From Rhodoglobus sp. (GTDB taxonomy: Bacteria; Actinomycetota; Actinomycetes; Actinomycetales; Microbacteriaceae), in NCBI GenBank assembly GCA_025463515.1, contig JAODAQ010000037.1, positions 1 to 64,000 of the forward strand: a stretch of DNA of 64,000 nucleotides. The letters are read 5' to 3'. Shown here one piece after another: positions 15,065 through 23,982 of this stretch (its first letter is position 1; every line of letters begins with the position of its first letter). The notes under the pieces are model-generated. The model had not been told where the DNA came from and made no database searches. It was given only the letters and a program-made list of their open reading frames with translations. The position numbers and the translations under genes were made by a program.

Positions 15065-15677
15065 CCCTTGCCTCGTCTCCGCCGATCAGCCGCGACCTCA
15101 CCTGCGCCACCAGCTCCTCGAGCGGCGATGTACCGTCCAGTATCAGATCAGCATGGCGCATTGACGGATTCACGTACTGGTGGTGCATCGGCAAGACGGA
15201 CGCCGCCCAATGCCTACGCACCCAGGCCTCGTCGCGGCCTCGCTCACGAATATCTCGATCGAGCCGCCTCTCGAGACGTGTTCGATCATCGACGTCGAGA
15301 AAGACCCGGAGGCGGCTCGCGTCCCGAACGAGGTCGAGATGCAGTGCCAGATTGCCTTCCAGGACGAGAAGTGGTGCGACGGCGACCGCGTAGTAGCCCG
15401 ACCTCACCTGCTGAGTGAAGTCATAGGTCGGCACTCTGATCGACTCCTGGCTCTCTGCCGACACAAGAGCATAATTCAGCTCCGTGACATCGATGGCCTC
15501 GGGCGAGTCGAAGTTGATGTGCCGCCGCGATTCCCGATCCATGTGCTGGTTGTCGTTGAAGAACTGGTCCAAGGACAATACGAACGCTGTCGGAGCGAGC
15601 GTCTCCTCCAGGCGCCTCGCCAAGGAGGATTTTCCCGAGCAGGAACCACCCGCAACTGCGACGATATCGATGGGCAC
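15057..15677 (-). CDS. Uridine-kinase-like P-loop kinase
   Basis: A 206-residue protein. The P-loop GGSCSGKS is at residues 10-17, followed by DQFFNDNQHMDRESRRHINFDSP, which resembles the uridine kinase substrate loop (Y/F followed by NFDxP). Next come YDFTQQVRSGYY and LLVLEGNLAL, then a lid-like RRLDRDIRERGRDEAWV. The fold is the phosphoribulokinase/uridine kinase family, transferring phosphate from ATP to a nucleoside. The GTG at 15677 is 6 nt after TATTGT on the minus strand, indicating a leaderless start; the longer track ORF would run into the divergent gene. It is coupled to the TIR gene by overlap. The true substrate may be a modified nucleoside or small molecule. Confidence 0.8.
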   Translation of the reverse strand: MPIDIVAVAGGSCSGKSSLARRLEETLAPTAFVLSLDQFFNDNQHMDRESRRHINFDSPEAIDVTELNYALVSAESQESIRVPTYDFTQQVRSGYYAVAVAPLLVLEGNLALHLDLVRDASRLRVFLDVDDRTRLERRLDRDIRERGRDEAWVRRHWAASVLPMHHQYVNPSMRHADLILDGTSPLEELVAQVRSRLIGGDEARVG

Positions 15678-15683
15678 GCGTGC

Positions 15684-15728
15684 ACAATAGCAAGGAAGAC
15701 TCGCCAACGATTGCTTGAGGAGAACATC
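15684..15728. promoter_or_regulatory. Divergent promoter and start region of the two immune-like modules
   Basis: Minus-strand TATTGT (15684-15689) lies 6 nt before the kinase GTG. On the plus strand GAGGAG (15718-15723) lies 5 nt before the GTG of the NB-ARC gene. Only 51 bp separate the two start codons, so both modules could be switched by one regulator. Confidence 0.45.
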
Positions 15729-18209
15729 GTGGTTGAACCTCTCGAGGTTGCCGCGATTTTCGCCATGTCCGAGCACCTCGTAGGCGCCTCTTGGTGGTCG
15801 AGCCACGACCTCGGAATGCGGCTCAGTGCAGAGTGGAACCGGGCGATCGGCCGTGCCGTGACGGTTGAGCGGCAGCACGTCGCCGACGAGGAGCGCACGG
15901 AAACTGCCCTGGAGGCTGCCGCCGTCTACCTGCGTGCGCACGGCCTGCGGCCAGAGTTCCTATTGGACATGGACATCGCGAGGGAATGGAAGTACGGGCT
16001 CGTGCGCCATATCGAATCCGAGACCGGGTACAGGCTGGCAGAGGTCCAGTTGGAAGCGGCGCGGCATGAGATGGTCAAGGCGATCCTCGAGCTCTACGTT
16101 CTGGATGCCCGCTTGACCTCGCCGGTCGCGCGGTGGGCGGAACGGCAGACCTCCGATCGTCTGACCACGCTGCTTCAGGGGCTGACGCGTGTGGACCAAC
16201 TCTCGCGGGCGATGCGCGAAGATCTCGCCACGGGTGCGTGGAACGAAGATGACCCACGACTCCGCCATCGCAGCATCCCTCGTCGGGCGGCGAAGACCAT
16301 CGGCCGCATCGACGAGCTTGATGCCTTGAGAACCCTTCTGCGACTCCACCGAACGCAAGGCCTTGTCGCAGCCGTGGCTGGACCATCCGGGGCGGGGAAG
16401 ACCCACATCGTCCGGGATCTGGTTGAGCGGTGCGCCGACGACTATGACGTTGTGTGGTGGTTGCCGCAAAAGACCGCAGACGGGTATTCGTTCGAGCTGC
16501 TGCGACTGGCGGAGAGCCTGGGGATCGAAGAGTCGGCCTCCACCATCCTCATGACCCTGTCCCGAGTGAAGAACCACCTTGATCGCCTGAGGTATCGATA
16601 CCTCATCGTCGTGGACGATGCGTACGACGAGAGCGTCGCCCACCTCCTCGGCGACAACGCGTGGGGGCACGTCCTTGTGACCACCCAGCGGTTGGACTTC
16701 CGCGCGGACGTGAGCTTCCCCCTAAGCGGGATCAGCATCGACGAGCTCGCCGGCCATCCCGAGTTCAATGACACCCAGCGTGAGCGGCTCGCCGTTCGAC
16801 GGCAGCCTGACGACACCATTCTCCCCATCGAGCTCATCCCGCTCATGGCCGCTCGGCCGACTCACCTCGAAGCCTTCGTCGGCCGGGGAGACGTTCTCAG
16901 CGGCCTCCGCCGCGCGGATGCTGATGCGGCTTTTCTCGCCTGCACTCTCTCTTTGCTCGCGACAGAGCAGGTGTCCCTCATGACGTTTCTGAGCACCCGG
17001 GCCTTTCGGAAGAGGTTCGGCCTCGGCTCGTTCGAGGTCCGCCGACGGGCTCGGGAGCTCTCGGCGATCCTCCACGCCTTCGGTCTTTCGAGATCTGTCG
17101 AGTCCGCGACCGTGAGCATGCACGACACCACTCGGTTGCGGATTCAGGAGCGAATGGACGACGCGACGGTCTCAGCCGCGACGGGCCTGCTCCTCGAGAG
17201 CCTCGTTGAGGTGCTGCCGTCCTCGGACTGGTTCGGGACCTCAGACGAGCGAATAGCTGCATTCGCGCTCCACGCCGAGCGAGTATTCGAACTCTCCCGG
17301 GAGTCGGCGCCGTCAAACAACTCGCTTCGAGCGGCCCTCGGATTGCGCCTCGGCGCTCACCTGAACGCGAAGGCAGACAGGACGTCGGCCCTTGTGGTTC
17401 TCGCTGAAACGGGCCGGCTGCTCGATTCGAGTGGCGTGGAGGGAATCCTCTGTCAGTTGGAGATAGCGCGAGCGACCCGGCACGTAGGCCGGCTCAAGGA
17501 CGCCTTCGACCAATACGTCTCACTGAGCACGAGGATCGACTGGGCGCATGACCCCGTGAATACTCTCAAGTTCATCGCCGGATTCGGGAAGGTCCTTCTC
17601 GACAGAGGAGACCACGGCCTCGCTCGCACCCTATGCGGCGCGCTGGTCCGCAGACTGGGCGACGACCACCCGAGTGCGCTGCCGGTGGTGAGCATCCTCG
17701 GGCGCGCTCAAGCACCGCGGCGACCCAGAGAGGCGCACACCACCTTTGCTAACGCCCTGGACGTGGCGGTACGGGAGCTGGGGGCGGACAATCAGGCCAC
17801 CGGATGGGCGCTCGATGATCTGGGCGCAATCACGGTAATGCTTAAGAAGGCACCGCAGGGAGAGAGCCTCCTCACGCAGGCGCTTGCCATCGAGACCGCC
17901 TCCAGTGGAACCCTCCATCCCAGGCGCGCCTGGACTCTGATGAACCTGGCGGTGGCGTCCCGCGGGACGAATCCCAGATTCTCGAGCGAATGCGCCGAGG
18001 AGGCCATCCAGCTGCAGCGGAGCGCCGTCCCCACCTCCAACCCCGATTTCATCAGGTTCGTCGCAGCGAATACTCTCCTCGACGGCTCGTCGCCACTGCC
18101 GCTGCAGGGTCTCAAAGGCTCCATGTCGTCGAGGGCGAATTCGACAGCGACCCGGTTCGCTGCCGCGCGCACGGTACGTCAGGTTTCACGTGAGATCGGA
18201 GTCAGATGA
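15729..18209 (+). CDS. NB-ARC-type STAND NTPase with TPR-like C-terminus
   Basis: An 826-residue protein. Residues 1-190 form an unrecognised helical N-terminal domain. IGRIDELDALRTLLRL leads into Walker A GPSGAGKT (218-225). Walker B is LIVVDDA (about 292-297), then VLVTTQR (sensor position, near 318) and the winged-helix MHD motif SMHDTTRLRIQ (464-466). Residues 520-820 are helical repeats resembling TPRs. This is the NB-ARC/STAND plan used for ligand-triggered oligomeric switches in immunity and regulation. The GTG start has GAGGAG 5 nt upstream; the 183-residue track extension would overlap the kinase gene. Its stop overlaps the PfkB-like gene by ATGA. No catalytic effector domain is evident, so a separate effector is expected. 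Confidence 0.8.
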   Translation: MVEPLEVAAIFAMSEHLVGASWWSSHDLGMRLSAEWNRAIGRAVTVERQHVADEERTETALEAAAVYLRAHGLRPEFLLDMDIAREWKYGLVRHIESETGYRLAEVQLEAARHEMVKAILELYVLDARLTSPVARWAERQTSDRLTTLLQGLTRVDQLSRAMREDLATGAWNEDDPRLRHRSIPRRAAKTIGRIDELDALRTLLRLHRTQGLVAAVAGPSGAGKTHIVRDLVERCADDYDVVWWLPQKTADGYSFELLRLAESLGIEESASTILMTLSRVKNHLDRLRYRYLIVVDDAYDESVAHLLGDNAWGHVLVTTQRLDFRADVSFPLSGISIDELAGHPEFNDTQRERLAVRRQPDDTILPIELIPLMAARPTHLEAFVGRGDVLSGLRRADADAAFLACTLSLLATEQVSLMTFLSTRAFRKRFGLGSFEVRRRARELSAILHAFGLSRSVESATVSMHDTTRLRIQERMDDATVSAATGLLLESLVEVLPSSDWFGTSDERIAAFALHAERVFELSRESAPSNNSLRAALGLRLGAHLNAKADRTSALVVLAETGRLLDSSGVEGILCQLEIARATRHVGRLKDAFDQYVSLSTRIDWAHDPVNTLKFIAGFGKVLLDRGDHGLARTLCGALVRRLGDDHPSALPVVSILGRAQAPRRPREAHTTFANALDVAVRELGADNQATGWALDDLGAITVMLKKAPQGESLLTQALAIETASSGTLHPRRAWTLMNLAVASRGTNPRFSSECAEEAIQLQRSAVPTSNPDFIRFVAANTLLDGSSPLPLQGLKGSMSSRANSTATRFAAARTVRQVSREIGVR

Positions 18210-19084
18210 AGGTCGTGTATCTCGGGAGCGCCAAAATCGACATCGAGACCGCCATCCCCTCCAACTTTCCCACCCTCGGCGATGTCTACGAGCTCGGGCA
18301 CATCAAGGTCGCGGTGGGCGGCACCGCGGGAGGCTTCGCCGAGTCGGCCGGCCACCTGTTCGAGGAGTTCGAAGCGATTGCGGCGATTGGTGACGACCGT
18401 TGGTCCGATGAGATCGAGGCCCACCTCCGCCGTCACAGCGCCCGCGCTCATCTGCACACGATCGAGGGGACGCCGAATGCCACGGTGCTCGTGGTGAGAT
18501 CCCAGGATGGAGGCGGCGCGCCGTCCCGCCGGCTCCTCGTCTCGTCCCTTGTCTCCCCGCACAGGCATCTCACCGCCGACATTGTCCGGGAGTACGCCGA
18601 TGTCATCCATAGCGCCGACGTCTTCATCACCGACACCTATTTCCTTCAATCGCTCACGGCCACCGAGGGGCTTCGGGCGGCGTTGGAGATCGCCCGGCCT
18701 AGCGCCGCAGTGTCCGTGCTAGACCTGTTGCCCCATTCGCTCCCTGATACGCACACCCTCGCGCAGGTCGAGCCGCTCATCGAGCTTGCCGACGTGATCG
18801 TCTCCGAGGCACGCACACTCGTCGGGCTCGGCGCGGGCAGGTGGGATCCCGCCCCGCAAGATCAGGAGGACCTGATCGCTCGCGCTCGCGAGATCGTCCA
18901 CCGATACGGGGACTCGAGCACGTGGATAATCCGTTACGGGGCGAGCCATATTGAGAACACCGCGGTCAAGCAGCCCGGCCGCGACTGGATCGAATACTGC
19001 TCGCTATACCGCCACGCGGACAAGCGCGGCTACGGAGACAAACTTCTTGCCTCAGACCTTCGCGCCTTCATCAAGAGCGACTAA
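18206..19084 (+). CDS. PfkB/ribokinase-like carbohydrate or nucleoside kinase
   Basis: A 292-residue protein. It starts MKVVYLGSAKIDI and has the first PfkB signature VGGTAGGFAES (37-47), DVFITDTYF, SVLDLLPHSLP and ADVIVSEARTLVGLGAG in the order expected for the fold. The second signature is reduced to GYGD (275-278), which keeps the putative catalytic Asp278, but only 14 residues follow, whereas family members normally continue for several tens of residues. The start overlaps the stop of the NB-ARC gene by ATGA, so the two are translationally coupled. A kinase acting on a sugar or nucleoside is likely; activity could be altered by the short C-terminus. Confidence 0.75.
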   Translation: MKVVYLGSAKIDIETAIPSNFPTLGDVYELGHIKVAVGGTAGGFAESAGHLFEEFEAIAAIGDDRWSDEIEAHLRRHSARAHLHTIEGTPNATVLVVRSQDGGGAPSRRLLVSSLVSPHRHLTADIVREYADVIHSADVFITDTYFLQSLTATEGLRAALEIARPSAAVSVLDLLPHSLPDTHTLAQVEPLIELADVIVSEARTLVGLGAGRWDPAPQDQEDLIARAREIVHRYGDSSTWIIRYGASHIENTAVKQPGRDWIEYCSLYRHADKRGYGDKLLASDLRAFIKSD

Positions 19085-19105
19085 CCGAGGCGGCTCGAGA
19101 GATCA

Positions 19106-19111
19106 TAGGAT
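19106..19111 (+). promoter_or_regulatory. -10 hexamer of a leaderless NUDIX promoter
   Basis: TAGGAT lies 6 nt before the GTG at 19118, inside the 33-bp gap after the PfkB-like gene. The NUDIX gene may therefore be expressed from its own leaderless promoter as well as by readthrough. The -35 region is not convincing. Confidence 0.4.
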
Positions 19112-19117
19112 GCACCC

Positions 19118-19582
19118 GTGGACCCAATTCATGTAGCTGTGCTCTGGTTCGTAGCGGAAGACGGAAGCCTGCTCATCGCGCAGCGCGCGTTCGACAAGAA
19201 GCAGGACCCGGGCGTCTGGGGGCCGTCCGTAACCGGCAAGCGCGAGCCCGGCGAGACCATCAATGAAACGCTCGCGCGCGAGGTGAGCGAGGAGCTGGGC
19301 ATCACCGCCGATGCCTATTCTCCTGCGCACCTGTTCGACCTGTCTTTCGATCATCCGGACGGGAGGGGACGCCTCTTCTCCATCTATGCGGCAAGCTTCG
19401 CCAAGTCGCAATCCGGGCTCGTCCGACTCGCCGACGGGGAGGTCGAGTCGTTCGGGTGGAGCTCGCTCGAGACACTCGAACGGTGGGTGGCCGCCCAGCC
19501 CGAGACTCTGGTCCCGTCAGCCGCCAAGATCTGGCCGGCGACATTCCAGTCGCTTCGAACCGGCGCCTGGAGAGCGATCTAG
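19118..19582 (+). CDS. NUDIX hydrolase
   Basis: A 154-residue single-domain protein. It carries a complete Nudix box at residues 40-62 (GKREPGETINETLA followed by REVSEELGI), matching GX5EX7REUXEEXGU. The flanks (ILIAQRAFDKKQDPGVWGPSVTG-type loop and FSIYAASF) resemble isopentenyl-diphosphate-isomerase-like NUDIX proteins. The family cleaves nucleoside diphosphates linked to a second moiety and needs Mg2+. As the third gene after the NB-ARC and PfkB genes, it may degrade or edit a nucleotide signal, which is inference. It ends convergently, overlapping the protease gene by 4 bp. Substrate is not predictable. Confidence 0.85.
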   Translation: MDPIHVAVLWFVAEDGSLLIAQRAFDKKQDPGVWGPSVTGKREPGETINETLAREVSEELGITADAYSPAHLFDLSFDHPDGRGRLFSIYAASFAKSQSGLVRLADGEVESFGWSSLETLERWVAAQPETLVPSAAKIWPATFQSLRTGAWRAI

Positions 19583-20058
19583 GCCTCGCCCTTGTTGCGC
19601 TTGCGCGCCACTCGCGGCGCTCGGGCACCCAGGAACGAGCGGCTCGACGAGACGTCGAAGCCCTGCGCCAGCGCCTCGCGGCCGATGAGCATCCGGAATC
19701 CCATCTGGTCGCGGTTGGTGAGAGTGACCTCGGCGACGACCTCGCGGCCGACGAGCACGAGCCTCATGAGCACGACGAAGCGCTCCTCGACGTGGCCGGA
19801 GGAACTGCGCACCTTGCGGATGTCGTGCACCGGGCTCTCTACGACGATCGCGTCCTCGGTGGAGCGCTGCCAGGGCCGCACCGTGAACCTCGCCCACGCG
19901 GCGCCGTCACGGTCGAACGCCTCGATGTCGTAGGCGTGGATCGAGGAGGTCTGGGCGCCGGTGTCGAGCTTCGCCTTGATCCAGGGCACCCCGATCTCGG
20001 GCAGCTGCACCCACTCGCGCCACCCGGCGAGGGTGCTTGAATGGGAGCGCTCGTTCAC
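19579..20058 (-). CDS. Retropepsin-like protease of the RimK-linked (DUF785/ATP-dependent zinc protease) family
   Basis: A 159-residue protein with the aspartyl-protease-type motif KAKLDTGAQTSSIHA (about residues 28-42), a later EERFVVLMRLVLVG strand and MLIGREALAQGF, which corresponds to the second hydrophobic-Gly motif. This family is usually annotated as ATP-dependent zinc protease but has a retropepsin-like fold and often lies beside rimK, as here (the two genes are divergent, with 26 bp between starts). It starts at GTG 20058. A role in removing or processing glutamate tails added by the neighbouring ligase is plausible by context only. Confidence 0.8.
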   Translation of the reverse strand: MNERSHSSTLAGWREWVQLPEIGVPWIKAKLDTGAQTSSIHAYDIEAFDRDGAAWARFTVRPWQRSTEDAIVVESPVHDIRKVRSSSGHVEERFVVLMRLVLVGREVVAEVTLTNRDQMGFRMLIGREALAQGFDVSSSRSFLGARAPRVARKRNKGEA

Positions 20059-20084
20059 TGCTCCATCTTGTCAGGGCCCACACC

Positions 20085-21284
<1,200 letters not shown>

Positions 21285-21663
21285 CAGCCCTAGCGCTCGC
21301 GACGAGGGCGCCGACCGGTGCCAACCGTCGCCCCGCCAACCGGCGTCGGCCGGCGCCCCGCGATGTCGCTCGCGACCCCCAGCCCGTCGGGCCCAGCCAC
21401 TCCGCCCGCTCCGCCCGCTGCCCGTCGGGCCCAGCCGCCCCGCCAGCTCAGGACACGGGCCCGGCCGCTCCGCCAGTTCAGGACGTTTGTCAGGCGTCCT
21501 CACCAATGTCCTGAGTTGACGGAACAGCGCGCGGACGCGGCGCTCGGCCAGCCGCCGCCGCGAGCGGGGACGAGCCGCGAGGAGCAGTCGGCGGTTCGAC
21601 ATGAGGGATAATCGGCGGGCTGGGCATACGATCGGAGAACCAGCAACGAACAGGGGAGTTCTC
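21285..21663. repeat. Gene-free G+C-rich region with short repeats
   Basis: This 379-bp gap has no convincing gene. Between 21381 and 21520 it contains two copies of CCCGTCGGGCCCAGCC, two CCGCCAG(C/T)TCAGGAC words, and an imperfect pairing of GTTCAGGACGTTTG with AATGTCCTGAGTT. The CAGTTCAGGAC core is shared with the repeat region at 2.2-2.5 kb. The last 60 bp (from about 21605) are less G+C-rich and probably carry the promoter of the next gene, but I cannot fix it. Confidence 0.65.
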
Positions 21664-21933
21664 ATGGCGGACAAGGGTTTTGATCTCGGGGACATCGGCG
21701 ACGTCGTGGGCGGCCTCATCCAGGGCAAGGGCCTGGATGTGAAGCAGCTCGAGCCGATCTGGGAGGGCATCCGCCCCACGCTCGCGGGCCTGCCGACAGA
21801 CGACATCCTCGACAACATCAGCAAGTGGGCAGCCGATCTCGACCTGCCGCTGATCAAGAACATCCCGGATGCGACGCTCAAGCAGCTCGCCGATGGCGCC
21901 AAGGTGCCGCTGAGCAAGCTGCTCAAGGGCTAG
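21664..21933 (+). CDS. Small acidic hypothetical protein
   Basis: An 89-residue soluble protein beginning MADKGFDLGDIGDVVGGLIQGKGLD, with helical, Leu/Asp-rich segments DDILDNISKWAADLDLPLIK and PDATLKQLADGAKVPLSKLL. AGGGGAG lies 5 nt before the ATG at 21664, so that start is preferred over the longer track ORF. I recognise no family. It stands alone between a repeat region and the GntR gene, whose promoter lies within its last codons and the 29-bp gap. Confidence 0.65.
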   Translation: MADKGFDLGDIGDVVGGLIQGKGLDVKQLEPIWEGIRPTLAGLPTDDILDNISKWAADLDLPLIKNIPDATLKQLADGAKVPLSKLLKG

Positions 21934-21950
21934 CGCCGCCCCGGGCTGAC

Positions 21951-21956
21951 TAAGCT
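21951..21956 (+). promoter_or_regulatory. -10 hexamer of a leaderless GntR promoter
   Basis: TAAGCT is followed by 6 nt and the ATG at 21963, with no Shine-Dalgarno sequence. This is the same geometry as the other leaderless starts in the window. Confidence 0.45.
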
Positions 21957-21962
21957 CGGCAC

Positions 21963-22754
21963 ATGACGACCACGGAGGCCACGCGCTACCTGGAGGAGCC
22001 GCTGCTGACCTCTCCGGGACAGCCGCTCCGGGTCGCGGTCTACTCGCGCATCTCGCAGGGGATCCGGTCGGGAACGCTGCTCTCGGGCGCACTTCTGCCG
22101 CGCGAGACGGAGCTGGGCACCGCCCTCGGCGTGAGCCGCACCGTGGTGCGCGAGGCGCTGATGCTCCTCGAGGAGGACGGCCTCATCGTCACCAAGCGCG
22201 GAGTGGGCCGGTTCGTCTCCGACTCGCTGCCGCACGAGGGGCTGGAGGAGTTCCAGTCGCTCGAGAGCCTGCTCGCCGAGCCCGGGTCCACGCTCGAAGT
22301 GCAGCGGCTCGAGTTCACCCTGCAGGCCACGACCGATTTTGTCTCCGACCACCTGGGGGCGGGCGTCGGCGATGAGTTCTGGTTCCGCGAGTGCATCCTG
22401 AGCCGCGACGGCCAGCCGGTCGCGCTCGTGCAGGAGTACATGCCGGACGAGGAGCGCCTGCGCGTCTTGGACGAGCGGATCGGCTCCCAGCTCCGCGCGG
22501 CCGCCGACGAGGCATCCACGCTCCTGGAGGCTCTGAACCGGCGGGCCGGCCAGCCGTTCGCCGCCGGCGTGTGCCGCATCGCAGCGAACGTCGCCGGGCC
22601 GACTCGCGCCGCCCTGCTCGGCATCAAAGCGAGCGACCCCCTGCTCGTGCTCACGCAGACCGCGGAGCTCGGCGGCACCCCCGCCTACGTGTCGAAGTGC
22701 GCTCTGCCGCCGGCCTTCGGGCACCTCGCGGTGACCCAGTGGAAACGGGCCTAG
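21963..22754 (+). CDS. GntR-family regulator, HutC/UTRA type
   Basis: A 263-residue protein. The winged HTH occupies residues about 23-90 (LRVAVYSRISQGIRSGTLLSGALLPRETELGTALGVSRTVVREAL, then DGLIVTKRGVGRFV). A UTRA-type ligand domain follows (LECILSRDG-like FRECILSRDGQPVALVQEYMPDEE and DPLLVLTQTAEL). UTRA regulators sense sugars, amino acids or nucleosides. The gene is convergent with the nucleoside-salvage operon, overlapping the MFS gene end by 4 bp, so control of that operon is likely. A GGTA-N8-TACC palindrome near its promoter is a candidate site. Confidence 0.85.
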   Translation: MTTTEATRYLEEPLLTSPGQPLRVAVYSRISQGIRSGTLLSGALLPRETELGTALGVSRTVVREALMLLEEDGLIVTKRGVGRFVSDSLPHEGLEEFQSLESLLAEPGSTLEVQRLEFTLQATTDFVSDHLGAGVGDEFWFRECILSRDGQPVALVQEYMPDEERLRVLDERIGSQLRAAADEASTLLEALNRRAGQPFAAGVCRIAANVAGPTRAALLGIKASDPLLVLTQTAELGGTPAYVSKCALPPAFGHLAVTQWKRA

Positions 22755-23959
22755 CGGAACCGCTTCCCCGAGACGAGCGCCAGCACCGCGAGGAGTGCGG
22801 CGAGCGCACCGGCCACCAGGTAGCCCGCGGTCGCACCGGCGTGCTGCACGAGCAGCCCGCACGCCGCGGTGGCGAGCGCCTGGCCCACGACTAGCGCACT
22901 CTGCAGCGTCGTGAGCACCGTCGTCGCGCGCCCCTCCGGAGCGGAGCGAGCACCGAGGCTGAAGAGCACGACGAGCACCGCCCCGATGCCCGCGCCGGCG
23001 ACGAAGAGGCCGACGACGGCGAGCGGGACCGAGGATGCCGCGGCCAGCACCCCCGCGCCGCCCAGCCCGAGCACGGCGCAGGCCGCCCACCTCGGGACGA
23101 GGCCGAACCCGCTCGGGAGCAGGGCGACGACGATCGCGGCGAGGATGGCGCCGAGGCTCATCGCGCCGTAGGCGATTCCGGTCTGCTCGCCGGCGCCGCG
23201 GAGGCTCATGAACTCGCTGAGGGCGGTCAGCACGGAGCCGAAGATGCCGCCCACGAGCAGCATCGCGAACGCCAGCACGACGACGCGGGGGGAGACGAGC
23301 GGGGCGCTGGGCAGACCCGAGACCTCGCGCGGGAGCGCCGCGGAGGCCGAGGGATGCAGCGCGAACGCCACTACGACCGTGCAGCTCAGGGCCGCGCCGA
23401 AGAGCAACGGGGCCCACGGCGCGACCAGGGTCGTGAGCAGCCCCACGAGCACCGGACCGAGCACGAAGGACGCCTCGTCCGCCACCGACTCGTAGCTCAT
23501 CACCGCGGTCATGGCTCGGGCGCGAGTGCCCTCGGATCGGGGAGTCGAGGCGACACCCGCCAGGCGGGCGCGGGAGAACGGCGCGACCTGCGGGGTGGTC
23601 CCTCCGACGAGGAACGCGAGCAGGACGACGACGGCGATGGGAGCACCGGCCGCCAGCAGCGCCAGAAGCCCCGCCACCGAGAGCACGCTCAGCCCGCAGC
23701 AGGCCAGGAGAACGGCGCGCTGGCTGAAGCGGTCGGCGAGGGCGCCCGCAGTGGGTCCGCACACGGCGGTCCCGATGCCGGTGCACGCCGCAGCGAGCCC
23801 CGCTTCCGCGATCGAGCCGCGCACGGAGACGACCAGCGTCAGCACCCCCACGATCATCATCGCGAAGGGCAGCCGTCCGACGAACGCGACGGGGAAGTAC
23901 CCCCAGCCGGTGAGGCGGGCGAACGCCGTGAGGTCTGCGCGCAGGGGAGGGCGGGACAT
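22751..23959 (-). CDS. MFS transporter, probable nucleoside-operon permease or exporter
   Basis: A 402-residue protein with about twelve TM segments, reading RLTGWGYFPVAFVGRLPFAMMIVGV at the N-terminus and a motif-A-like GPTAGALADRFSQRAVLL. It contains the Gly/Ala-rich motifs of 12-TMS MFS carriers. The correct start is the ATG at 23959, not the 754-aa track ORF. It is the last gene of the operon phosphorylase-deaminase-BMP lipoprotein-MFS, so the transported compound may be a nucleoside or base. Substrate and direction are inferred only from context. Confidence 0.8.
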   Translation of the reverse strand: MSRPPLRADLTAFARLTGWGYFPVAFVGRLPFAMMIVGVLTLVVSVRGSIAEAGLAAACTGIGTAVCGPTAGALADRFSQRAVLLACCGLSVLSVAGLLALLAAGAPIAVVVLLAFLVGGTTPQVAPFSRARLAGVASTPRSEGTRARAMTAVMSYESVADEASFVLGPVLVGLLTTLVAPWAPLLFGAALSCTVVVAFALHPSASAALPREVSGLPSAPLVSPRVVVLAFAMLLVGGIFGSVLTALSEFMSLRGAGEQTGIAYGAMSLGAILAAIVVALLPSGFGLVPRWAACAVLGLGGAGVLAAASSVPLAVVGLFVAGAGIGAVLVVLFSLGARSAPEGRATTVLTTLQSALVVGQALATAACGLLVQHAGATAGYLVAGALAALLAVLALVSGKRFR

Positions 23960-23982
23960 CCCGCCGCTCCCCCGCGACGCGG

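Noticed and set aside
14606-19582. Prophage or integrative element carrying the immune-like cluster
   Set aside because: No integrase, att-like direct repeats, tRNA or phage structural genes are visible at its edges. Transfer is suggested only by lower G+C.
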